This document shows positions 48,903-57,084 of a stretch of DNA of 64,000 nucleotides, one piece after another. How positions within the stretch are numbered: the stretch's first letter is position 1; the number at the start of each line of letters is the position of its first letter. Source of the DNA: Novosphingobium sp. TH158 (GTDB lineage: Bacteria; Pseudomonadota; Alphaproteobacteria; Sphingomonadales; Sphingomonadaceae); assembly GCF_002855555.1 (NCBI RefSeq), contig NZ_PKRT01000001.1, positions 1,516,001 to 1,580,000 of the forward strand, read 5' to 3'. Under the pieces are notes generated by a model. That model did no database searches. It was not told the DNA's origin and was given only the letters and a program-made list of their open reading frames with translations. Position numbers and translations under genes: made by a program.

Positions 48903-50807
48903 TTGCACGGCACACCCAATGAAGCTCGCCATTCGCTTGCAGCTCTGACCTTAGGCGCGATTGGCGTTGTATATGGTGATATCGGCACCAGCCCGCTTTA
49001 TGCGTTTCGCGAGGCGCTAGCCCAATCAGCCGCCGATGGGATTAGCCGCGGCGAGATCATCGGTATCCTGTCGCTGGCGTTATGGGCGCTGATTATCGTG
49101 GTGACGCTGAAGTATGTCCTGTTCCTCAGCCGAATGGACAACAATGGCGAAGGCGGCGTGCTGTCGTTGATGGCTTTGGCCAAGCGCGCCACTGGTGGCC
49201 AATGGCTAATCGTCTTGTTGCTGGGCGCTGTCGGGGCGGCGCTGTTTTATGGCGATGCTATCATCACGCCCGCGCTATCGGTCCTTTCCGCGGTTGAGGG
49301 GCTGAAAACCATCCACGGCTTTGAGGGGATGGCTGAGCCGGTAATTCTTGGCGTCGCGATTGGCATTCTCGTGGTGCTGTTTGGCATCCAGTCCCGTGGG
49401 ACGGCGGCGGTATCGGTGTTGTTTGGACCAGTTTGCGCCGTCTGGTTTTTGGTTCTGGCCGGGTTAGGCCTGTGGCATATTGCTGATGCTCCAGAAATTC
49501 TGACCGCTTTCAACCCGGGTAACGCCGTTGCCTTTATGACATCGCACGGCACGACCGGCTTGTTTGTGCTGGGCGCGGTGTTCCTGACCGTCACCGGAGC
49601 TGAAGCACTGATCGCGGACATGGGACATTTCGGGCGTCAGCCGATTCAGTTGGGCTGGGTGACTTTCGTGTGGCCAGCGCTGACCCTCAATTACCTTGGC
49701 CAGGGAGCTCTTGCGCTGAAGGGATTGGCCATTGCTCATGCAAGTGGACACACGCTTGCAAATGCCGATTGGTTTTTCCTTATGGCTCCAGATGCCCTGC
49801 GCGCACCGCTGGTCGTGCTGGCAACGCTGGCCACGATCATTGCCAGTCAGGCCGTTATCACCGGGGCCTATTCGCTAACCCATCAGGCTATCGCCTTGGG
49901 CCTGTTGCCTCGGCTAACGATCCGCCAGACGTCCGAACACCAAATCGGACAGATCTATATGCCTGGCGTGAACTGGCTCTTGCTGTTCGGTGTCCTGGTC
50001 CTCGTGCTAAACTTCCGCTCAAGTTCGGCAATGGCCGCCGCCTATGGCATTGCCGTTACAGGAACCATGGTGGTCACAACCTGCTTGTCGTTCATTATTG
50101 CGTGGCGGTTCTGGCGTTGGGAACCGATCTGGACCGGGCTATTGATCGCGCCATTCCTCTCGCTCGACTTGTTCTTTTTTGGGGCTAACATCCTGCGCGT
50201 GACCGAGGGCGGCTGGGTGCCTTTGCTGGTTGCCAGCCTGATGGGGTTGATCATCCTAACGTGGATCAAAGGGCGGCAAGCGGCGCTGGAACGGAGCAGC
50301 GAACAAGGAATTATGCTGTCCGACATGGTGCGGGCACTTGCCGCCCGCCCGCCGGTTTTAATCGAAGGGACCGCGATTTTTCTGACCCAGGACCTCGATG
50401 TTGCACCGTCTGCGCTGCTGCATAATCTAAAGCACAACAAAGCCCTGCATCGGCAAAATGTCATGCTAAAGGTCGAAACCCAGACGACCCCCTATGTTGC
50501 CTCGTGCGACCGGCTGGAAATCGACCCCGTCGCCGAGCATTTCATGCGGGCGCGTCTGCGTTATGGCTATATGGATACGATCGACGTGCCGAGCGATCTG
50601 GCACGCCAGGAAGGGCTGCTTTCGGCCCGGGGGGGCACGTCGTTTTTCGTTGGGCGCAGCGTTATCCGGCAATCCACCAAACCCATCCTGCCGCGCTGGA
50701 TGACCTTTCTTTATGGCATATTGCACCGCAACGCAGCCGATCCGACCGCCTATTTTTCGATCCCCCCAAATCGCGTGATCGAACTTGGCAGCCAGATTGA
50801 GTTATAA
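48903..50807 (+). CDS. kup: Kup-family low-affinity potassium uptake protein
   Basis: The 634-residue protein has the Kup signature near its start (GAIGVVYGDIGTSPLYAFREA), about 12 membrane segments and a C-terminal cytoplasmic part of about 170 residues (LPRWMTFLYGILHRNA near the end). It imports K+ with H+. The TTG start has GGAGG eight bases upstream. Its codon use looks less GC-biased than the nitrate genes (many A/T-ending codons), and its upstream region is A/T-rich, so it may be more recently acquired. It is followed by an IS remnant. Confidence 0.95.
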   Translation: MHGTPNEARHSLAALTLGAIGVVYGDIGTSPLYAFREALAQSAADGISRGEIIGILSLALWALIIVVTLKYVLFLSRMDNNGEGGVLSLMALAKRATGGQWLIVLLLGAVGAALFYGDAIITPALSVLSAVEGLKTIHGFEGMAEPVILGVAIGILVVLFGIQSRGTAAVSVLFGPVCAVWFLVLAGLGLWHIADAPEILTAFNPGNAVAFMTSHGTTGLFVLGAVFLTVTGAEALIADMGHFGRQPIQLGWVTFVWPALTLNYLGQGALALKGLAIAHASGHTLANADWFFLMAPDALRAPLVVLATLATIIASQAVITGAYSLTHQAIALGLLPRLTIRQTSEHQIGQIYMPGVNWLLLFGVLVLVLNFRSSSAMAAAYGIAVTGTMVVTTCLSFIIAWRFWRWEPIWTGLLIAPFLSLDLFFFGANILRVTEGGWVPLLVASLMGLIILTWIKGRQAALERSSEQGIMLSDMVRALAARPPVLIEGTAIFLTQDLDVAPSALLHNLKHNKALHRQNVMLKVETQTTPYVASCDRLEIDPVAEHFMRARLRYGYMDTIDVPSDLARQEGLLSARGGTSFFVGRSVIRQSTKPILPRWMTFLYGILHRNAADPTAYFSIPPNRVIELGSQIEL

Positions 50808-50839
50808 GGCAGCCATGCGACCTGCGATCACGTCTTATA

Positions 50840-51329
50840 TCATCACCATTGCGGGCGTCGCATGTGTGGCGTGGGCTGCCGCGCCAGCGTAATTGCTGAT
50901 CTGGCTTGCCGTGATGAAGAAGCTCAAGGGGCGACCGTTGGCATCGGTGACGGCGTGAAGCTTGGTGTTCATGCCGCCCTTGGTCCATCCGATCAGGCGC
51001 CCGAGATCCCCCTTTTTACCCCAAGGCTGGAAGCCGTGCGGTCGGCCTTGAGATAGGTCGCATCGATCATGACGGTCTGGGGCTCGCCCCTCTGGGCCGA
51101 GAGGCCTTCCATCATTCTGGTGAACACGCCCATCGCGCCCCACCGTTTCCAGCGGTTGTAAAGCGTCTTGTGCGGTCCGTATTCCGTGGGCGCATCCCGC
51201 CAACGCAGGTCATTTCGATTGACGAATATGATCCCGCTCAGAACCCGCCCATCATCAACCCGTAGCTTTCCATGGCTCTTGCGACAGACGCGCCATCTGC
51301 TCGTCAGTCAGCCAGCACAGGTCACTCAT
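50840..51329 (-). pseudogene. IS5-family transposase remnant (frameshifted, 3' truncated)
   Basis: The reverse strand starts as an IS5-type transposase (MSDLCWLTDEQMARLS). After a break it continues in other frames with family sequence: FVNR-like, YGPHKTLYNRWKRWG-like, then GWTKGGMNTKLHAVTDANGR and PLSFFITASQ. Homology stops near 50875, so the catalytic C-terminus is gone. It cannot be functional. Insertion scars on both sides are not clear. Confidence 0.8.
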
Positions 51330-51475
51330 GCTCAGTTTCCTCGCGGAGCCTGAATCACATCACTACCTGCCAATCAATGGACCCTTAGCCTAAGGACTAA
51401 ATTCACCGGTTCCAAAAATACCAGCGCTATGATTAGGAGCCATAGAAGAAATGCAAGGCTTGGAAGGCTGACGCT
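51330..51475. other. intergenic region between IS remnant and LysR gene
   Basis: This holds the presumed IS outer end (near 51340-51355) and the promoter region of the LysR gene. No further element is clear. Confidence 0.35.
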
Positions 51476-52396
51476 GTGGACTTCAAACGTCTGGGTTACT
51501 TCGCGGTGGTTGCCGAACTCGGCTCGCTCTCAAAGACATCCGCGCAGGTAGGGATTGCCCAACCGTCGCTCAGCAGGCAGATGCGGATGCTGGAAGAAGA
51601 GCTCGGTGTTCCGCTTTTCATCCGCGGGCCGCGAGGGATGGCACTGACTCCTGCGGGTCAGTTGCTCTACACGCGTATCGTCGATCCTCTGCGAGAGATC
51701 GGACATGCAATCTACGAAGTCCGCTCCTTGCCGACACAGGGGAGAGGCGAGGTGGTCCTCGGGATGCCACCCTCTATGGTGCAGGCTATTGCCGGCGCCG
51801 TGGCCCGTCGTGTGACTACATTTGCCCCAAAGATAAGCCTTCGGCTCGTCGATGCTTATTCGGGTTATCTTCAGAAGTGGCTTCAGGAGGGCGATCTGGA
51901 TGCCGCGATTCTTTATGGGCCGACGCCGACCGGTTTCAACGCGACGCTCCTCTTGGAGGATGAACTGGTCCTCGTGGGACCGGCGCACTCGCCATTTGGC
52001 AGCGAATTCATTGACGGAAAGCGCCTCGAGGACCTGCCATTTATCCTGTCGAGCCCGGCCCACGGTTTGCGCGGCATCATCGAGGAGGTGGCGGCGAAGG
52101 CCGGGATCGGCCTGAACATCACGACACAGGCGGATTCCTTTCAGTTGCTGAAGGAAATGGTGGATTCGGGCATCGGGTACACACTCCTCCCCTATTGCGG
52201 GATCGCCCGTGAGGTCTCCACCGGACGGTTTTCCGTAGCAAGGTTACGCAGACCCCAGTTCATGCGTCAGCTGTTCTTCGCGATGCGCGCCGATGCTGAA
52301 GCTCCCCGTGCCGTGTTGCAGGTGGAGGAGTACGTTCGTCAGGAGGTGGCAGCCTTGATGCAAACTCTGCGGCCATCTGGCGATGCTCGGAACTGA
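51476..52396 (+). CDS. LysR-family transcriptional regulator
   Basis: The 306-residue protein has the N-terminal LysR helix-turn-helix (LGYFAVVAELGSLSKTSAQV, AQPSLSRQMRMLEEELG) and a periplasmic-binding-like effector domain. It reads toward the DUF1330/CMD/TauD genes. The palindrome at 52497-52515, between this gene and the next, fits a LysR box. The start is a GTG at 51476 with GGAAGG upstream. The effector is unknown, probably a metabolite of the downstream cassette. Confidence 0.92.
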   Translation: MDFKRLGYFAVVAELGSLSKTSAQVGIAQPSLSRQMRMLEEELGVPLFIRGPRGMALTPAGQLLYTRIVDPLREIGHAIYEVRSLPTQGRGEVVLGMPPSMVQAIAGAVARRVTTFAPKISLRLVDAYSGYLQKWLQEGDLDAAILYGPTPTGFNATLLLEDELVLVGPAHSPFGSEFIDGKRLEDLPFILSSPAHGLRGIIEEVAAKAGIGLNITTQADSFQLLKEMVDSGIGYTLLPYCGIAREVSTGRFSVARLRRPQFMRQLFFAMRADAEAPRAVLQVEEYVRQEVAALMQTLRPSGDARN

Positions 52397-52496
52397 CCCG
52401 ACCAGAATGGGGTTGCCGGTCGGAGGGAAGGACTGATGCCCCAGTCTTGGCGCTAAGGCTACTCGAGTTCCATTGAGGACTTTGCGGTAGGTATAG

Positions 52497-52515
52497 GTAT
52501 AGCTGATTGCTATAC
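52497..52515. promoter_or_regulatory. perfect palindrome, candidate LysR operator
   Basis: GTATAGC-TGATT-GCTATAC, 7-bp arms and 5-base spacer, contains a T-N11-A core expected of LysR-type sites. It lies 97 bases before the DUF1330 start and 100 bases after the LysR stop. Confidence 0.6.
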
Positions 52516-52611
52516 TGACGACGGCGATTGTCATGGTCATCCGATCCGTTGGCGCTAAGCTCGGGACCAACGCTGCTCCTGCTGGCAGCCTCGAACGTGC
52601 CGGAGGGATAC

Positions 52612-52917
52612 TTGACTGCCTATCTGATTGTCTATCGCGAGACCCCTGTCACTGATCCCGAAGCCATTGCCGAATACTCCCGGCGCAATCAGGAAAACGC
52701 CCCGGCGTCCCAGGCGCAGTTCTCGGTCGTGCCGAGGGTCGTCTATGGGAAGGCCGAAGGTCTCGAAGGACCGACTCCGGACGGCGTCGTCATGCTAGAG
52801 TTCCCGACTGTCGAAGCTGCCCGCGGCTGGTACGAGAGCGAAGCCTACCAGCAGGCGATCCCATTCCGACTGAAGGCGGCAAAGTGGCGGGTGGTGCTGG
52901 TCGAAGGCCTAGGGTGA
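52612..52917 (+). CDS. DUF1330 domain protein
   Basis: The 101-residue product (TAYLIVYRETPVTDPEAIAE near the start; ARGWYESEAYQQAIPFRLKA near the end) fits the DUF1330 dimeric alpha/beta-barrel family, whose biochemical role is unknown. The TTG start has GGAGGG four bases upstream. Stop and next start overlap as TGATG with the CMD-family gene. It is the first gene of the LysR-linked cassette. Confidence 0.82.
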   Translation: MTAYLIVYRETPVTDPEAIAEYSRRNQENAPASQAQFSVVPRVVYGKAEGLEGPTPDGVVMLEFPTVEAARGWYESEAYQQAIPFRLKAAKWRVVLVEGLG

Positions 52918-53519
52918 TGGGAACGGGCGAACGCATACCCAATTTGCCGGCAGATGCATGGACGCCGGAAGTCCAGGCCCTCTTTCCGCTGATGCTGCCG
53001 CACGGTTCGACCGCGCGCGGGTCCGACTTCAATTCCATCCTCGTCCTGGTCCGGCATCCCGAGTTGGCGGAACCCTACCTGCGTTTCAACGCAGCACTCG
53101 CCAAGGGCGTCGACCTTTCCGCGCGTCTCAAGGAGATCGCCATCCTGCGTGTCGCTTGGCGGCGCGGCAGCGAATACGAATGGGTTCATCACGCGATCTC
53201 GGCCTTGCGCACCGGGCTTACGCCGGAACATCTTGCCGCGCTCATGCAGGCAGAGCCGGCTGCGATCTTCACGTCGGAAGAGCAGGCGGTGGTCGCCGCG
53301 ACCGACGACATCTGCCTTTCGGGCGGCATAGGGGACGCAACATGGCCGGCCTTGAGCAATGCCCTAACCACGAAGCAGGCCATGGAAATGCTGTTCGTGG
53401 TTGGCTGCTACATCATGCTGGGCTCGATCCTGAAGACGGCCGGTGCGCCCGTCGAACCCCAGGTGGCGGCACATTTCGATGAACTGGGCTTGCAGCGGCT
53501 CCGGCCGGCGCTCAACTGA
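52917..53519 (+). CDS. carboxymuconolactone decarboxylase (CMD/AhpD-like) family protein
   Basis: The 200-residue protein has the CMD core: LKEIAILRVAWRRGSEYEW followed by VHHAISALRTGLTPEHL, and a second repeat AVVAATDDICLSGG with EMLFVVGCYIMLGS. Family members decarboxylate lactones or act as peroxidase-like reductases. The C-x-x-C pair of AhpD is not seen. A second CMD protein lies at 55694-56311. It is coupled to the DUF1330 gene. Confidence 0.85.
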   Translation: MGTGERIPNLPADAWTPEVQALFPLMLPHGSTARGSDFNSILVLVRHPELAEPYLRFNAALAKGVDLSARLKEIAILRVAWRRGSEYEWVHHAISALRTGLTPEHLAALMQAEPAAIFTSEEQAVVAATDDICLSGGIGDATWPALSNALTTKQAMEMLFVVGCYIMLGSILKTAGAPVEPQVAAHFDELGLQRLRPALN

Positions 53520-53540
53520 ACCAAGCACTGGAGAGTGAAC

Positions 53541-54377
53541 ATGACGACGATGGAACAAAGCCGCCTGCGTTGCGAACTGGTCAAGTCGACGATCGGCGCG
53601 CGCGTCCTCAACACCAAGGAAGAACTTCTCAGTGGCGCCCTTGCAGAGGAGATCATGGACCTGCTCGAACAGTGCGGCGTCATCGTCTTCCCGCAGTTGA
53701 ACCTCACCGACGATGAGCAGGTGGCGTTCACCAACACCCTCGGCAAGTTCGCGCACGAACTGCGCGGCGAGGCCGTCTACAAGATCAGCCTGGACCCCAG
53801 CGTGACCGCTACGGCCGATTACCTGAACGCGGCCTTCTTCTGGCACTTCGACGGTTTCATGTCGCCGATGCCGATCCGTGCCAGCGTGATGAGCGCAAAG
53901 GTCCTGTCTCCGGCTGGTACGGGCAACACCGAGTTCGCCAATACTTATGCTGCGTATGAGGCGCTGTCGGACGAGGACAAGGCGCACCTCGCTGACCTTC
54001 GCGCTGTCCATGCCCTGGCTGCCACCCAGCTGGATGTCTATCCCGAGCCGTCTTATAAACAGTGGCAGCAGTGGCGCGCCGTGGGCCGCAAGGAACTGCC
54101 CTTGGTCTGGACGCACCGGTCAGGCCGTAAATCGCTGGTCATCGGGAACTCGGCCCACAACATCCTCGACTACGACCCGCTGGATGGAGAAGAGCTGCTG
54201 GTCCGCCTGCGCGATTTCGCGACCAGCGATCAGTTCACCTACCTTCACGAATGGACCGTGGGTGACTGCGTCCTCTGGGACAACACCGGTACCTTGCACC
54301 GCGCGACCCGCTACGATCCCACCTGCGGACGCGTCCTGCACCGCACCAAGATCGAGGGCGACGAGCCGATCGTATAA
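53541..54377 (+). CDS. TauD/TfdA family dioxygenase (paralogue of 29942-30754)
   Basis: The 278-residue protein has the TauD triad (WHFDGF near residue 97, TLHRATRY near residue 252) and a terminal Arg in LHRTKIEG. It shares order and several blocks with the protein at 29942-30754 (VFPQLNLTDDEQ, ANTYAAYEAL, SGRKSLVIG). It probably oxidises a related substrate. The ATG at 53541 has GGAGAG upstream. It lies 21 bases after the CMD gene. Confidence 0.9.
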   Translation: MTTMEQSRLRCELVKSTIGARVLNTKEELLSGALAEEIMDLLEQCGVIVFPQLNLTDDEQVAFTNTLGKFAHELRGEAVYKISLDPSVTATADYLNAAFFWHFDGFMSPMPIRASVMSAKVLSPAGTGNTEFANTYAAYEALSDEDKAHLADLRAVHALAATQLDVYPEPSYKQWQQWRAVGRKELPLVWTHRSGRKSLVIGNSAHNILDYDPLDGEELLVRLRDFATSDQFTYLHEWTVGDCVLWDNTGTLHRATRYDPTCGRVLHRTKIEGDEPIV

Positions 54378-54408
54378 TTGAGACCCATAAGGACATACAG
54401 GAGAAGTC

Positions 54409-55266
54409 ATGACGAAGCCACTGGGACGCATCGGCGTCTGGTCCCTGGAAATGCGCTTCGGCGACAAGGAGCAGGCTGCCGAGGCCGCGGCGGAACTCGA
54501 TGAACTGGGGTTTGGCGCGCTCTGGGTACCCGGCGGCGTCGGCGGAGACGTCACAGGTGATCTTGATCACCTGCTTGGCGCGACAAGCCGGATGGTCATC
54601 GCGACGGGCATCCTCAACATCTGGAAACACGATCCCGCCGAGGTCGCACGGTGGTGGCTGGCTTTGCCGCAGGACCGGCAGGAGCGGGTCCTGCTCGGTC
54701 TTGGCGTGAGCCATCCGCACGCGATCGGCGATGCCTGGCAAAAGCCACTGGCAAAAATGGCTGATTACCTGTCGCAACTGGCCGATTCCGGCTTGCCAGG
54801 CGATGCCACCTGTCTCGCAGCGCTCGGGCCGAAAATGCTCCACCTCGCGCGGGAGCGTACCTCGGGCGTCCATCCTTACCTAGTGACTCCGGAGCATACG
54901 GCGCTTGCTCGTCAGGCTCTCGGTCCTGATCGCCTTGTCGCGCCGGAGCAAGGTGTCGTGCTTGAGACTGAACCGCAGCGGGCACGGGAACTGGCCCGCA
55001 AGGCGCTGTCTCAGTATCAGTCTTATCCGAACTACATCAACAGCTGGAAGCGGCTTGGCTTCTCGGACGAGGAAATCGCGACGGTCAGCGATCGCCTTGT
55101 GGACTCCCTGTTCGCATGGGGCCCCATGGAGCGCATCGAGGGCCGGATCGGCGAGCACTTCGCCGCGGGCGCCGATCACGTCTGCGTGCAGGTCATAACC
55201 GGTGCAGGGCTCGACATCGCAGCTGCGCGCGAAGGCTGGAGAGCGATCGCCAAAGCCTTGCTCTAG
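54409..55266 (+). CDS. LLM-class flavin/F420-type oxidoreductase
   Basis: The 285-residue protein reads as the luciferase-like family often called MSMEG_4141-type: LGRIGVWSLEMRFG, ELGFGALWVPGG, SRMVIATGILNIWKHDP, LLGLGVSHPHA, VHPYLVTPEHTALAR, and ADHVCVQVIT at the end. This subfamily is usually annotated as F420-dependent. An alphaproteobacterium may use FMN instead, or have F420. It probably reduces or oxidises a cyclic ketone or nitro compound. It is coupled to the TauD gene by 31 bases, with GGAG before its ATG. Confidence 0.85.
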   Translation: MTKPLGRIGVWSLEMRFGDKEQAAEAAAELDELGFGALWVPGGVGGDVTGDLDHLLGATSRMVIATGILNIWKHDPAEVARWWLALPQDRQERVLLGLGVSHPHAIGDAWQKPLAKMADYLSQLADSGLPGDATCLAALGPKMLHLARERTSGVHPYLVTPEHTALARQALGPDRLVAPEQGVVLETEPQRARELARKALSQYQSYPNYINSWKRLGFSDEEIATVSDRLVDSLFAWGPMERIEGRIGEHFAAGADHVCVQVITGAGLDIAAAREGWRAIAKALL

Positions 55267-55291
55267 GAAAAACCGCCGCCGAAAGGCATCG

Positions 55292-55504
55292 ATGGGGCTG
55301 CTCTCCCACTTCGATGACCCGCAGGTTTGGGAACTCGTCGCGCATGCCGCCAGCAGAATCCGGCCGTCCGGCAAATATCTTGCCTCGACCTTGCACCCTG
55401 GCAAGACCTGCCGCGAGATGTTCGATCAGGGTTATGGCCTTATCCTGGCCAGCAAGGATGTCGATTTCCTGCTGAACGGTGTGAAAGCAATGCGACTTAG
55501 CTGA
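55292..55504 (+). pseudogene. C-terminal fragment of HpcH/HpaI aldolase
   Basis: A 70-codon stretch (GLLSHFDDPQVWELVAHAA onward, with GYGLILASKDVDFLLNG) looks like the C-terminal end of a 2,4-dihydroxyhept-2-enedioate/citrate-lyase-type aldolase. The N-terminal three quarters and the metal ligands are missing. It begins 25 bases after the LLM gene. It is probably the rest of a lost catabolic gene. Confidence 0.6.
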
Positions 55505-55637
55505 TCGGTTTTCCTTCGGTGTGTCCACCAAGGGACGAACCAACTCGGTCCTGGTCCTTGACCTGCACCCTGAATTCTGGACCGTTCTGAGCTGTAAAAT
55601 TCTAGTTATGATTGGATGCCAGGATATGGAATGTGTG

Positions 55638-55697
55638 ATGAAGAGATCGAAGTTTTCGGAGGCGCAGATACGCCCGCCGCAAGGTGAAGTGACATGA
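55638..55697 (+). mobile_element. IS3-type transposase scrap (start of orfA)
   Basis: A 20-codon frame reads MKRSKFSEAQI and then loses family sequence. This is the typical start of IS3-family OrfA. Nothing else of the IS is present nearby, so it is a fragment left in front of the CMD gene at 55694. Confidence 0.5.
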
Positions 55698-56311
55698 CCG
55701 ACGACGCAAATGCCTCCGGATCGGCCCTTCCTCAGGATCCCGCGCCAAGGCTCCCCCCGGTGCGGCCCGATGACTTCACAGATGAAATGCGCGCCTTCTT
55801 CGGCAAGTGGACGGGCGGCTTCTTCAGCAATGCGGACAAGAATCCGCCGCTAATGACCTTTGCGCATCATCCGCGTCTTGCCGATGTGTTCTCGCAGTTC
55901 AACATCCACCTTCTCACCACCAACACGCTGCCGGTGAAGCAGCGCCAGATCGCGATCATGCGCACCGCCTGGGTGACAAAAGCCACCTACATGTGGTCGA
56001 GCCACCTCAAAACCAGCAGGCTGGCCGGGCTTTCGGACGACATGTATGCACCGATCCAGAACGGAGCCGACGATCCTTACTTCACGCCCTTCGAGAGTGC
56101 GGTGATACGCGCGACGGACGAGCTGGTCTTGGATCACGAAGTCAGCGATGCAAGCTGGGAGGCACTCATGACCGAGTGGAACAAGCAGCAGATGCTCGAT
56201 TTCCTGTTCACGGTGGGAGGCTATGTCCTGAGTGCCGGAGTGATGCGGTCGGCCCGCATTCAGCGCCAGCCCGACCTGCTCGCGCTGGCGGAACGCTATG
56301 GCGCCCCGTGA
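55694..56311 (+). CDS. carboxymuconolactone decarboxylase family protein (second copy)
   Basis: The 205-residue protein shares the CMD layout with that at 52917-53519 but is distant (LPVKQRQIAIMRTAWVTKATY, SSHLKTSRLAGL, LDFLFTVGGYVLSAGVM). The first His of the usual H-H pair is replaced by Ser (SSH). It may be a hydrolase or decarboxylase of ring-cleavage products. It follows AAGGTGAAG. It starts within the IS3 scrap, so its native promoter may be gone. Confidence 0.82.
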   Translation: MTDDANASGSALPQDPAPRLPPVRPDDFTDEMRAFFGKWTGGFFSNADKNPPLMTFAHHPRLADVFSQFNIHLLTTNTLPVKQRQIAIMRTAWVTKATYMWSSHLKTSRLAGLSDDMYAPIQNGADDPYFTPFESAVIRATDELVLDHEVSDASWEALMTEWNKQQMLDFLFTVGGYVLSAGVMRSARIQRQPDLLALAERYGAP

Positions 56312-57030
56312 CCGACCTCTCCACGCGCTTTGGCGACACCATTCTGATCCATCGCGGGCTGCGCTTGCGGCAAAGTACCTAGCGATAGCTGGGCAGCATC
56401 CCGACATCCGCTAGGCTATCGGCAAGAACGTCGAGCAATCACGCGTGATGCAGATCGCATTGATCGAGGAAGCACGCACGCGTGTTTCGGGAGAACGTGT
56501 TCCGTCCGCTGCTGCCATCTCGATGATGATAGCTGAGCGCGCGCGAGCCGTAACTATGGAACAGGCAGTGGGGGCGGTGTTGGGCCATGCTGAGATCATT
56601 ACTGAGGTCGGTCGATTGCTGGAAGTACTCGAACCTAACGAGGGTGTCGGCGTCACACGAGCTCGCTGAGGTCATTGATCATTGGTTGAGGCGTACGAAA
56701 AGTTGTGGCGCAGAAAGCTCGAGTGCCTGCTCTTTTTGGAAGTCGCCGTTTTAAGCAACGACGAGTAACGACCGCTTCGTCCCAATGGCAGTCATTCACA
56801 TTCGCCAGCAGCTGGTTGAACGAGGAGCAGCTTTCAAGTGAGGCAGTCGAAGGTCCAAACATCGGCTCTGTTTGCGGAAACTGCCATCACGCAATCCCAC
56901 CAACAAACCCCACCGTTTCACCTTGATGCGGCATGGCAAGGCGCATCAAGCCTTGGCACCCCCGTTGGCGACAGCGCGCACGCAGCTCCACCTGCGCTAG
57001 CGTGAGGTGGCTGACACCCCGTCGGGCTAG
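56312..57030. other. decayed 720-bp stretch with one possible small frame
   Basis: I see no complete gene. An open stretch reads protein-like on both sides of a TAG at 56412-56414 (upstream LAAKYLAIAGQHPDIR, downstream AIGKNVEQSRVMQIALIEE), so it may be a gene broken by a stop codon. The family is not recognised. Confidence 0.35.
56445..56669 (+). CDS. hypothetical small protein or gene fragment
   Basis: A 74-residue frame (IALIEEARTRVSGERVPSAA, ERARAVTMEQAVGAVLGHAE) is helix-rich and Ala/Val-rich. It continues, in the same frame, from protein-like sequence before the TAG at 56412. I do not recognise a family; it may be the surviving 3' part of a degraded gene. Confidence 0.25.
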   Translation: MMQIALIEEARTRVSGERVPSAAAISMMIAERARAVTMEQAVGAVLGHAEIITEVGRLLEVLEPNEGVGVTRAR

Positions 57031-57084
57031 GAGTTCGGTGCCGGTAAGGGCGCACGCGCCATCGACTTTGCAGGTCTCATCCGT

